From positions 93,501-157,500 of the forward strand of contig JAPDOI010000292.1 in NCBI GenBank assembly GCA_029168955.1: a stretch of 64,000 nucleotides of DNA, in the 5' to 3' direction. This DNA comes from Aplectana chamaeleonis (taxonomy: Eukaryota > Nematoda > Chromadorea > Rhabditida > Cosmocercidae). Within the stretch, counting starts at the first letter, position 1, and every line of letters begins with the position of its first letter. Shown one piece after another: positions 54,060 through 64,000 of this stretch. Below the pieces are notes generated by a model. The model did no database searches, was not told where the DNA came from, and worked only from the letters and a program-made list of their open reading frames with translations. The position numbers were made by a program, and so were the translations under genes.

Positions 54060-55480
54060 CTGGGAACTACATGCCCTCATCTTGGCATCATCGTTCACAT
54101 AAGACGTTAGCCTAGGTGCGTGAAATGTATTTGCAATATTGGTTTCTGAACGCGCGATTTATTGCAAACAGTGTTTGATCATGAGAGCGTGGCCAACGTG
54201 CGACATTATCTTATGAGTGTATAAGATACTCGACAAAAGAAGGAGTGTTACTAGCAGTATAGCCTATTTAGTAAGGTAAGTTACATACTTAGTTGGATTA
54301 AGGGCGCTTGTGAATGCGACACTGAATCATAACCGTGCGTCTTACCTGCCACATTGGCTAGTGTGCGCGAGTGGTCTGCGATATTGGCTTACGAGAGTGC
54401 AGGTTATTGCATGCGACTTTTGCTCATGAGCATGAAACTAATTTACGACTCTGGTTTATAAGCTTGTTAGATATTTTCGACATTTGCTGGTATAACATGA
54501 ATGACACTATAACATCGGTAACATCGTTTGCATTTTTGGAAAAAAAAACGTTTTTGTGCTTTATTGTCGTAACTATCATAAAAGTGTCCAACTTGGAAAT
54601 GTGAAGCGACAAATGAGTGATCGTCGGGAGCTCTCTTTTGGAATGACACACGGTTTACCGAGTTGTATAGGCAAAATTAGAGAGAAGCCAATCAACATGA
54701 AGCAAACGCTAATTGAAGCACAGATGTGTGAAATGATCATGTTGTCACACCTAAGTGATTTGTTCAAAGGTAAGCGATGTACCATTTCTAGAGAACCAGC
54801 AACTTTGTGTTGGAGAAATCTGTAGCAGAACTATGCAGATGTGCGAATTGTGGACAACTCTATCTAGACAATTCAATAACGACCTAACCAGCGAATGCAA
54901 GTAAAATAAGCAGGACATCAATAAGATGTATCCGATTAAGAAAACCGCAGTACGGAACGGACATCATATCAACAACGGAGGCCTGTGCTCAGGACACTGT
55001 GTTGAGTTTTTCTTGTTTTTTTTTGTATTGAGTCCTCAAAACCGTGAGACATAGTAGCCCGGTCGTCATGCATGAAGTACATCAGGTTGATGGCAAAGCG
55101 GTACACTTCTTCAAGTGGTGTGCTTGTATTTTGATGGCAAGTTGTTGTTGCCTCTCTAATTTACTACTTTCACCACCTCCCCGGTGTGCCAAGTCAAGCA
55201 TCTGTTTTAAGGGATAGTGAGTCTGTGTCACACGGTACCCGCATCACCATCCCTTCAAGTGTTTAATTGCCAAGTTGCTTCAAACTTCCTAAGGCGTTGA
55301 GCGCACTAACTTAGGTTGCCTCTTGTTCTTATCTATCATGTTACTTTCGCGTCAGTTCTAATTTGGATCTCGTCAGGATTTCCTTGCTCTCCCACGTTTG
55401 CGTTAAAGGCGGCGGTCGAGATGGGAAAAATGTTGCTGAGAAAACCATAAAAGGCGGCGTTTTGGTTGAAAAACAGCTGA
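54060..55480. other. Stretch without recognised gene
   Basis: No family motif, tRNA or clear repeat boundary on either strand; short frames at 54371-54825 are unsupported. Confidence 0.4.
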
Positions 55481-55561
55481 AAACAGTGAAGGTGCTTTGC
55501 CAAAAAGCCCGCTAGAATTAGAGTTACTAGGACCCTATCCCGTGCACAGGCTCACAATGCC

Positions 55562-55762
55562 AGCGCCAACGCCCACTCGATGTGGCATTTTTATACAGCT
55601 TTCCCCAATTTGTTTGAAGTTTCCAGCTCACAAAACCCACCTAGAGTCAACAGATCGGCGGCTGCGGCGCTGGAAGCACTTCCGACTCGAAAGCGCGCGG
55701 CCGCAAAGCGTGTCGAGACGCAATTACGGACCGGAATTTGGCCCAGAGAAGCACAGTACTAT
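55562..55762. mobile_element. MITE family B, truncated copy
   Basis: Matches 10160-10380: actcgatgtggc, tttttatacagc, acccacctagagtcaacag, ggcggctgcggcgctggaag and the gcggccgcaaagcgtg terminus. The left terminal repeat is missing. Confidence 0.65.
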
Positions 55763-55960
55763 CGTTCTCTGAGCATAATTCCAGTCGGCAATTCCGGACT
55801 ACGGCTGTTGCATCATGCGACACGTGATAATCGTGCTGGGAGAAAGGTGAATCGTGCAGGGACCAAGTGGTCCCAGCACGATTCTCACGTGTCGCATGAT
55901 GTAATAGCCGTAGTCCGCGAATGTGGACCGGAATTTGGCACAGAGAACGACAGTAGATGA
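55763..55960. mobile_element. MITE family C copy
   Basis: Inverted arms of about 80 bp: cgttctctgagcataattcc left, ggaatttggcacagagaacg right; inner gcgacacgtgataatcgtgc and its complement. Directly adjoins the family B copy; also in gdh intron 4. Confidence 0.75.
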
Positions 55961-56049
55961 GGTTCACCGACGTGCACAGCCAGAAGGGGAGCTTAAATCA
56001 ATTATTGAAAGCAATATGAAACACCAGCTTTTGAATAAGGTTATAGTCT

Positions 56050-56185
56050 GTCGAGTAAGAAGCTGCGCCCAGTAATTGGGCGCGAAATCATTCCATCAAC
56101 AGCCATCGTCTTTTGGTTATCCCGTGCGCAATTTTTCCCGCCAAACAGCGTCGTAGCTTCCTGGCATTCAGTGATTGACGATATA
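56050..56185 (-). mobile_element. MITE family A copy
   Basis: Reverse orientation: tgggcgcgaaatcattcc, gtgcgcaatttttcccgcc, cattcagtgattgacg. Full family length. Confidence 0.6.
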
Positions 56186-57041
56186 TTGATTGACTTGAGA
56201 GAACGAAACTATCCTAACAGGGCAGACCCATAGCCTCTAGTCTTTGATGCAACCCCGATTTTGAACCATTTGATGATTTTGACACTGCAAATCATCGATG
56301 TCGATCATGAGGAGTGGGCTTGTTCACATTCAAGAGCTTTGGAAAAATGAGACTGTTAATTCCTTTTAAAAATGGTGCTTTCTCTGCGGTTTTCCATATA
56401 TGATCTACCACTCAGAGCTCAGAGGAGGTTTTAGTGAAGAAAAGGTTTACAAAAATATTTTATCTCCACCCTTTCATCTTAAACAGCGTAGATAAATGAA
56501 CAAATGTTTGGATAAATATCAGATAGCCGTATATTAGACTTCTGGATATACTTTTGGTTAGACCTATATTATGAGATAGACGCTTCGTTTGGGTCAAACT
56601 AGGAGCGCCGACGAGTTGAGCCCTTCAGTGAACCCATCTCTTGGGTCCCGGGGCAAAAGAGCGCATCAGAAAAAGGGGACAGGTGGTCTGACGTTCGCAG
56701 ACAACCGGAGGCGGCATTCACATGCAAGAGCTTTACGAATGGGTTGAGGCAGGGTTTGAGGAATCGGCGCATTTGATGATAGCAGTGTGAGGGCTGAAAA
56801 GGGTTTGGGGTAGCACTGAAAAATCGTTCCCTTGCCAACCCTACCTAGGAGGGTAGGGCAGCCGAGACCCCGCTGAGACACTATTGATTGATGATCTCCA
56901 GCCCTCTCAATGCGATGATCAAACGCGCCGACGCCCCAACCCCTTCGTAACACTCGCGTACACGCATTCCTCCCCGGAGTAGCCTTACCGTCCATACAAC
57001 TCAATTAAAAAACCGCATTCAGCATTACAGCACGACATCAT

Positions 57042-57110
57042 TCAATCGATAGCTATCTTATCTTCGTTATCCCGCGAGCAAAATTTTCCGCCTGGCAGCG
57101 TCCACAGACT
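57042..57110 (-). mobile_element. MITE family A fragment
   Basis: attcaatcgatagctatc and ttatcccgcgagcaaaat then ccgcctggcagcgtcc follow family order in reverse. Confidence 0.45.
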
Positions 57111-58000
57111 ACAGGCTTTTGAACCGCGAAATTCTCATGGTTTCTACGGGTGCTGGAGCGGAGGTTAGAGGCAGCGAGAGAGCGCATGACAGACGGAGGG
57201 AAGAGCATCGCGCTCGCCGCTCGCGCAATGGGAAGTGAGAATTGCGACGTATCACAGAGGATATAATTCCCCATGTCTGAGGTTTCTTTAATAGCTTGCA
57301 CGTTTATGGTTTCTGGTTTTGTGCTGGCAAAACGTCAATTAGCACGTGGTGCTTGCATTGAAATTCTGAAAGTCTTAAGTCTCGCACGGAATCGCTATAG
57401 ACTGCTAAACATATTGCGTCATAGTAAATAGACAAGGCGACATTCGCTGAATAGGCTTATCTGCTTCTACGTGTCTGACATTCGCATGTGGGAATCCTCT
57501 ACATCTATTTTTGTGCCGTCTACCAGAACTTTGGATCTCTCTCACAAACTCTCACAAGGCTTATGCACAGCTCGACCCATTGAAATCTCTTCGATACACT
57601 AGGAAGTACTACAGCAGTAATAAGATATTTTCAGAAATGTGTCCACTGAAAAAAGGACAGCCCGAATCACGAGGAAACAACGGCGAACTATTGTAAGCGT
57701 TGCCGAAATGTGGAGCGCCTGTGTTGATGTAACGAACGTTAGAGGTCCAAGAAGGGAATTACCGCTCTGCGTGACGCCCTGCTAGCAACTGTTGTGAATA
57801 CGAACAGGCGAATTCAATGTGCGGAAATGACTAGCGAATCGAAGGAAATTGCTGTGCGCCTTCCATTTTTTCCAAGGCATGCATTGTTCAAAGTCATTTG
57901 GTCTTTTTGTGGTCTCATGGAGACCAGGGCCGGGCATACGTCCTGAAAACCCTGAAGGGTGCATAAGATTAGCCACCACAAAAAAAATTAAACGAATGTA
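57111..58000. other. Stretch without recognised gene
   Basis: No protein family motif or repeat boundary seen; open frames are short. Confidence 0.4.
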
Positions 58001-58009
58001 ATTCTGCAG

Positions 58010-58860
58010 TTATTTATTTATGCTACATAAGGTAGGCATTTTTATTTAATTATTTATCCGTGGCGATCACCGCGCGAAAAGCAAACAGTAACAAGAAACA
58101 TGAAAAAGCAACAACTAACTGAACACAGAGAAATTACAAAACTCAAATTTGCATCACAATTCCTTACAAGGAAGAAAAACTGCAGATGAGCACTAGTCGG
58201 AGTAGTATCTACTAACAAGCCTCTTCAATTTTGCTAGTGGGTAAAGGATACCTTCGAGAGAACTTCGAAAATTTTGAGCCTGCCCTTTGTGTGAAGAAGG
58301 ATCCACGCGCGCGACTTCTAGCTTTTGGAAAATGAATTTTATTCTGACTTCCGCGTGTGTTAGGCAGCAGAGTCAAGTAGAAGCGATCTAGAGGTAAATC
58401 AATCTTACCAACAAGCATTTTGAAAATCATGACAAGATCGTTCCTTTTCCTACGTATTAACAGTGGAGGAGGGAGATTCAGAGTTCTGTTCCGAATAGAA
58501 GCGGAAGGGATGCTGGCGTAATCATAACCGTGTAGCCTGATCCAGAGCTTCCTAGTGAAGCTGTTTTGTACGGCTTCGAGCCTTTGAATGTCACGCTTGT
58601 ACAGTGGACTGTAAACTGTCGTCCCATATTCATGAATCGGGCAAGCCGACCAATTAGCAAGTGAATTAATGGCCGCCTGGAGGGCCTCCTTGTCCTCATG
58701 CGTTTGAACATTTTTGTTAATTTTAATGTCGTCTGCGAACATCTTACAACAAACATTAAAGTCATCAATCAAGCCAGGGATATCAGATGTATAAGTCAAA
58801 AAGAGGATAGGCGATAACAGAGACGAAGAGCAAAGAAAAATACTTGAGAACAAAATGAAA
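58010..58860 (-). mobile_element. CR1-like LINE fragment with internal deletion
   Basis: Minus-strand frame 58853-58212: LLSPILFLTYTSDIPG, catalytic CKMFADDIK, then after AINSLANWSA it jumps to IHEYGTTVYSP, LEAVQNSFTRKLWIRLHGYD and RAGSKFSKFSRRYPLP. About 100 residues between palm and thumb are missing, yet the frame stays open. The 3' tail of ataaataattaaataaa type lies at 58010-58070. Confidence 0.85.
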
Positions 58861-58929
58861 TTTTACCAGGACAATATAATATTTTAGGCCTTGCGTTTGA
58901 ATGATAGGAAATAATTAGGGACAGTTTGA

Positions 58930-59700
58930 ATATTCGATTTCAGAGAGGCGAAAGCGGACCCAGCTCTACAGGTTGGATCTTATCTTGCACAAAAGGCGCG
59001 AGAACAGCCTAAGACTAGTTTTGGGTACACCATACGAGATTTTCTCCAAGCTACCTCGTGTTCTAGATGCCATGAAGCCAACAAATTTCGACTTGTTAGT
59101 TCTTACCATTCCACTTGAAATTCTAAGAATCAAGCACACGTCATTTTTCTGGCGTCTAGACTCCCGTGAATGCAATGATAATTCCTGATTCCGCCTAGTT
59201 GGCCCAGGTACTCTAGTGTATGAGAATCCATTTTGTCTCAAGAAAACAACGAGTAAAATTATCTTTGACTTTTTCCAAATGTCGAATATCCTTCTTTTTG
59301 CATGGACAGAAGAGTGATGTACCTGATTCCACTATAGGCCTAACATATACTTTATATGCACGCGACAGGACGTTTTCGTCACAAGTCGACAAGCCTTTAA
59401 AGATATAGAAGGCGCGTACAAAAGCTTTGTTAGAAATGGCTTGATAATGGAGAGAGAAGTCAAGTTGACTGCCATACTGGAAACCAAGATCCTTAACATT
59501 TGAAACCATTGTCAAAGAGTGACCATCGAGCGCGTAGGTGCCCCGAAGACTGGAATTTCCGTGAACCGTTTTCTCGAGAATTTGAAAAGTTGGAGAAAAT
59601 TTCGAAAGAAAAGTGCCTCTTTCCTCTAATTTCAATTGGGAACTTGCGTCGTATCTCTTTATTGGCGGAATTTTGATGTGTAGGACCGGGGTCACACTCT
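58930..59700 (-). mobile_element. Second CR1-like LINE fragment
   Basis: 59695-59213: palm end and thumb (ALDGHSLTMVSNVKDLGF, VYVRPIVESGTSLFCPC, LEKVKDNFTR), continued in another frame at 59241-58966. It diverges from the copy just downstream, so it is a separate insertion or subfamily. Confidence 0.75.
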
Positions 59701-59849
59701 CAGCGACGAGCGATGAGAAGCAGAGATTACCATCAATATCGACCGAAAATTGATACGCCTGATACGCACTTTCGCTGTTGCTGGTCGCAGCAAGTACGAT
59801 TCCGGTCCAACACCTTTTTCAAGGCTATAATACCTGCAACATACATCAT

Positions 59850-60008
59850 GTACAGTTCGCGCAAAAACTTTAGTCTGATGAATGAACGGGGCTGTGACGG
59901 TAGATCACCCCGCGCGAATCGAAACTCCATTCTCCAGTGAGGCCGCCAACCCCGCACGGCCAGCCGCCTGGTCCATGCGTCAGACAAAATCGAAAACGAA
60001 AATCGTAT
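59850..60008 (-). repeat. Interspersed repeat R1, copy 5
   Basis: Full-length minus-strand copy: attttcgttttcgatt, tctgacgcatggaccagg, ggttggcggcctcactgg, gcgcgaactgtac. Confidence 0.65.
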
Positions 60009-60745
60009 CTCTGAATAAATAGCACGTGTGTAGTAATCAATGCAAAATGCCCGCCGCGCCCACTTCCTCGACGGCCAATAAGTAATTGGGCGGGTAGGGC
60101 ATAGCGCCTATAAGTTTGGTGGTCGTATAGGGCCATCTGAAGCTACTTTGTAGTCGTTCTTTCACCTTTACTGTTGCATCACAATTGAGTTTTGTTGCGG
60201 TACATTTGATTTGCGAGGGATACGCGAATAATCTTTCTATCGTGAACACTACCTCTAACAGAATCAGCCGTTTTTACTGAGCATTACCATAACCCTCTTC
60301 TTTTTGAAAGGCACTGTAACCAGCGAAAATGATTCAGTCGCGCTGAAAACCACTTTTCATTTTTCAGGCTCCATTTCAGGAATGAGCCTAGCAGACCACA
60401 CCGGTAAGGTTTTGCGCGTCAATAACGAATGGTCCTAAAAGGTTGAGTGGTTAAAAAATAAGGATTCGCCTTCGCTTCTCACTAGTCATTTAGCACGAGT
60501 AACAGAAGCGCCTTCACAGGCGCTAACGATCCAGTATTTAAAATTTTTATCTCGAGGAATTCTAATGTCCAAGCTTGCCCAATGGGTTCTTCTTTTTTTA
60601 TGAATTTCGGTTTAAAAAAGGTAAGAGAAATTCACCCACTTAATAAGTTTGGAGCGAATACCACTGCCGACGTTTGAGAAAAATCTCTTTTGACATATCT
60701 CCTGGGACACCAAAGTGGAAGGAGGAGGAGCGAAGTGACTAATGC

Positions 60746-61143
60746 GAGACGTTTTTGAGGGCAGCATACACGCTCGTAAAAGTATTTGAGAGTACTACGG
60801 AAATAGAACAGGAGTAGCAATTTTCGCTCCGCCCGTATTTTCACGCCCCCTGTATTTGCTCTTCTCCTCTAACGCAAGGTTGCTGGGTCATCTTCACCGT
60901 CGGGACTGTTGATGGATTGCCTAACAAAAGAGCCGCACACGTCTCCGACGGCGAAGATGACACAGCAACCCTGCATTGGAGGAAAATAGCAAATACAGGG
61001 GCGTGGCCAAACTTGCTACTCCTCTGTCGGCATTGTTTGTCGTTTTTGACGTTTCAAAATGCGTAAGCAGTATGTTGTAAGCGATACGGTTCGATTCACG
61101 TTGTTATCCCAACCACGTTTACGAGCGTGTATGCTGCCTTTAA
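60746..61143. mobile_element. Foldback MITE, 400 bp
   Basis: gggcagcatacacgctcgta at left and tacgagcgtgtatgctgcc at right, with arms of about 170 bp through cgtattttcacgccccctg and ggttgctgggtcatcttc. Terminus type TTAAAGGCAGC. No coding capacity. Confidence 0.75.
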
Positions 61144-61149
61144 ACAAAT

Positions 61150-62750
61150 TTCTTTCAGGAAAATCAGGGTTTTGTTGATCTTTTTCACTTTTATCCTGTA
61201 TCTCGAGGAATCGAAGCAACAAAAGAAGGAACTTGCAGTGCTTCCCAATATATGTAGTTGGATGTATAGGATGACAACACACGGAAGACCTAGTGCATGC
61301 TATTCCAGCACTAATAACATGGATTATCACATAAGGGATATTATCCTGCCACTCAAGAGTATGTATCCGAGAATTGGTGCACGCACAGTTCATTTTTTAC
61401 GGTTCACTAGCTCATCGTCAACGATGGAATCCTTATACGAGGAACTGCCTCTAGCATATAGTCATCAAGTACTTCCTAGTGGAAGTGAATAGGGTTTAGA
61501 AAAGTGGTTATCACCGTAGAGACACATTGAGAGAAACTGGGCAGATATGCAAACAGATAAATACATATGGACGTATTTGCCGCAGTTTACGGGAATTACA
61601 AATGATAGAGTGTGTCATCCGGAGGTATGAGTAGCATACGTAAGCAATCCTCTGGGATATTCGCAAGTCTGCAGCAGAATCGGCTTTTTTGTGAGACTGG
61701 AGGAAATAATTCAGCGTCAGAGCAAGTATATTGAATTAAGGAACAAAGCAACCATGATTGATGTGGACCAATGTGTGAAGAATATATTTTAGACTGTCTT
61801 CTGTAGAACGCTGTGAGCATGATTTAAGGCAGGATCAGAACCGATTCATATTTGAGAAGATGTAGTAGCCGGAACTTCTAATATGGATCAATGTCTCGCT
61901 TGTTCATTCATTTACTTGTCAATGATGAATGATAAACAGAAACATGACAGTAATTAATATACATTCAGAATACTAAGATTCTTGTCCGTGAAAGATCTGA
62001 CGTTTTGATTATAGGCTCCTCGAAATTCAGTGGCGATTCACTTAGAGAAAAAAATTGTGTTGAGTAAGATCCGTAGCAGCCATCAGTTTGTGGGGTTCCA
62101 AAAAGGATGGCTAATTGAGAAAATAAACAGAAACAAATAGAGCAATCGAGAACTATTTTTCTGTTGCTCTTCAAGCAGCATGAATGAGAGCTCTCGTTGA
62201 CACCCTCGTATACATCATTTCCGCCCAAGCAGAGGGTTTGACCAGACTTTGACCATTGAGCAGCTGTCTGTAGGATAACCCTACCGAGATCCAGCGCAAC
62301 TGGTAGGAGACCATTCACGAGCGGATGCGGGGGCACCTTTGGTGGTTCAGTAACAAAGAAAGTTTTCTTTCGTCTAGACGGAAATAATGACTGAGGGACG
62401 TGGCGACCAGATACAACGACGAAAATTCATGGAAAACGTGCATCAATTACGGAACAGTCTGCAGCGCCACATTTGCATTGATAGAGAAAACTGCTTTAGC
62501 TTATTCACTATTCAGATGAGCATGTTCCTCGCTTCTGCCACAACTATATTTGCAGCCGCCCAATCCGGAAAAAAATTATGGACCATTCTCTCAAAATGAA
62601 AACAATGGTTTTGCGGTTTGTGTCCACTGCAAGGGGTCAATTTGGTGTTCTTAAGAGTGAGATCCATTAACTAAGGCAAGACATCTATCTTCCAAGCACC
62701 GTCTAGGTCTTCTAACCTTGCTACGCAAACTATTACAATAATATTTTTGA
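61150..62750. other. Stretch without recognised gene
   Basis: Open frames of 60-125 residues on both strands show no family motif, and no inverted-repeat element was found. Confidence 0.4.
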
Positions 62751-62755
62751 CATTT

Positions 62756-63215
62756 TTAAAGACATCGTACGCGCAGTGAAAACCGTATATGGTTTTTTCA
62801 TGTTTTTTTTTTGTAGTTTGGCCTCTGTAGTAAACGGAAATGTCGAGGGGGCCTATGAAAAACCTTCGTTCATGAAGGAAAGTCAATCGGAACACAATGT
62901 AAATATTAACTTGAATTTCGCGCCTAAATCTTTTTTTTTGCATTTGGAGGTCTCGTTACTGTCATTTTCGAAGTTTTTCTGCATGTAGAGTTTGTGCCTT
63001 GACTGATTCATGTTGCTTGACGGTCGCATAAACATTCTATGAAAACGTGCTAGATGACTGGTGATAACTGGTGGCGGATCCTCATCTTTGGCCCCTTCCA
63101 ACCTCATGACCCCACGTTTGAACGCGCCCAAGCTTACTGGTGTGGTGTACCGGGCTTATTCATGAAATTGAGCCTGGAAAATGGAAATTGGTTTTCAGCG
63201 CGAACGATGCCTTCA
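62756..63215. mobile_element. TTAAAGGC-type MITE
   Basis: Ends aaagacatcgtacgcgc and gcgcgaacgatgccttcaa are inverted and match the element at 16269-16810. The interior differs. Confidence 0.65.
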
Positions 63216-63389
63216 ATTCACGAATTTTGAAAGAAATATATTCAAAAAGGTTGATCCTGCTTACGTGTCAGATTTTAGGACGATTGCAGTTAACGGTATA
63301 CCGTATTGGATCAATGCTTCAAAATTGGCCGAAACCTAGCCAGAGGAAGAGCTATCCCATTTATTGCCTCTCCTATGTTTCCGAGTAAA

Positions 63390-63535
63390 TTTTATTTCCG
63401 TTCATCGCGTGCGTCTGCGTGCGTCTGCGCGCGTTCGCTGCGTCTCCTTCTCCCCACACTTTCTCGCTGTCTCTATCCTCACTCCGCGCAAGCGCACGAG
63501 GGACCAGAGAAATTTTGGCTCGGAAACAGAGAATA
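63390..63535 (-). repeat. Dispersed repeat shared with 32280-32395
   Basis: gcgtgcgtctgcgcgcgttc, ctgtctctatcctcactccg and cgagggaccagag mirror the 32.3-kb copy in reverse complement. Confidence 0.5.
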
Positions 63536-64000
63536 GATTTCTATCATTCCTTACTGTAACGAACTCAACGTTCACTGCGCGCCCCTGAAAGTTTTGGATT
63601 ACGCAATGGATCACCATGAATTTCTTACATTTGACTGCCCATCTTCTCTTTTCTATTTTTTTCAAGCGTTGCTGACATCCTTAGCAGGGATGTGCGGCAA
63701 ACGGCAATCGACAAAAAAATCCCAAAAATGGCCGGCAAACGGCAATAGGCAAACGGCGAAAAATCTCATCCCCTAGATTGACCCAAAAGTTATTCACTTC
63801 TGTCGCTCTACTTTTTTTCCTTTTTTCACATACTTATGTCAACATTTTAATAATCCCAATTCGAGGGAACACTTCCAAATTCAAGGCATCAGACGAACTC
63901 AAACAAGACATGTGGCACTGTATGGAAATCAGAGGAATTGCCGCTGCGGCTTTGCGAGGAAGGCGCTTCGGTTCCCACAGGCACCGAAGCGGCACTAACG

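Noticed and set aside
55497..55967. Overlapping 91-126 residue frames on both strands
   Set aside because: They follow the inverted arms of MITE families B and C.

Overview
The window is a piece of nuclear DNA from a clade V (strongylid, probably hookworm-like) nematode. This rests on a split gene whose predicted protein closely follows nematode glutamate dehydrogenase, on very short introns next to one TE-swollen giant intron, and on a transposon community (RTE, CR1-like and Ingi-like LINEs, a cecropia/bandit-type mariner, a Penelope-like element, many palindromic MITEs) that I associate with Ancylostoma and Necator. Species cannot be fixed from sequence alone.

The one clear host gene is mitochondrial-type glutamate dehydrogenase (gdh-1) on the minus strand, 15909 down to 633, reconstructed here as 13 exons encoding about 524 residues with no stop or frameshift. 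Ten exons lie at 12.4-15.9 kb and three at 0.6-2.3 kb. A 10.15-kb intron between them holds a CR1-like LINE, a 2-kb foldback element and several MITEs. A second minus-strand gene at about 44.8-47.0 kb is a four-transmembrane protein with at least four exons and no visible 5' end; I cannot name it.

The rest is mostly mobile DNA. 16-20 kb: MITEs, a 1.7-kb inverted-repeat-bounded tandem and microsatellite block, and a GC-rich minisatellite with a long hairpin. 20.4-22.4 kb: an RTE retroposon on the minus strand, split by a MITE. 22.6-25.5 kb: a decayed Ingi-like LINE (NPGP motif, PHD-like finger, AP endonuclease, reverse transcriptase, CCHC knuckle). 27.6 kb: a tRNA-derived SINE. 29.4-30.65 kb: an endonuclease-only Penelope-like element with inverted terminal repeats and a 14-bp target duplication. 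33-34 kb: a mariner relic and MITE. 36 kb: a CR1-like tail. 39.9-41.6 kb: a hAT-like palindromic-array element with an 8-bp target duplication, then a 790-bp foldback. 42-44.7 kb: MITE and an open-frame mariner whose third catalytic aspartate is asparagine. 46-57 kb: foldbacks and nested MITEs. 58-60 kb: two CR1-like fragments. 60-63.5 kb: more MITEs.

I see no rRNA gene, CRISPR array, operon or prokaryotic feature. The most notable items are the compact Penelope-like unit, the DDN mariner, the hAT-like palindromic array and the TE-laden gdh intron with a GC-AG splice site nearby.
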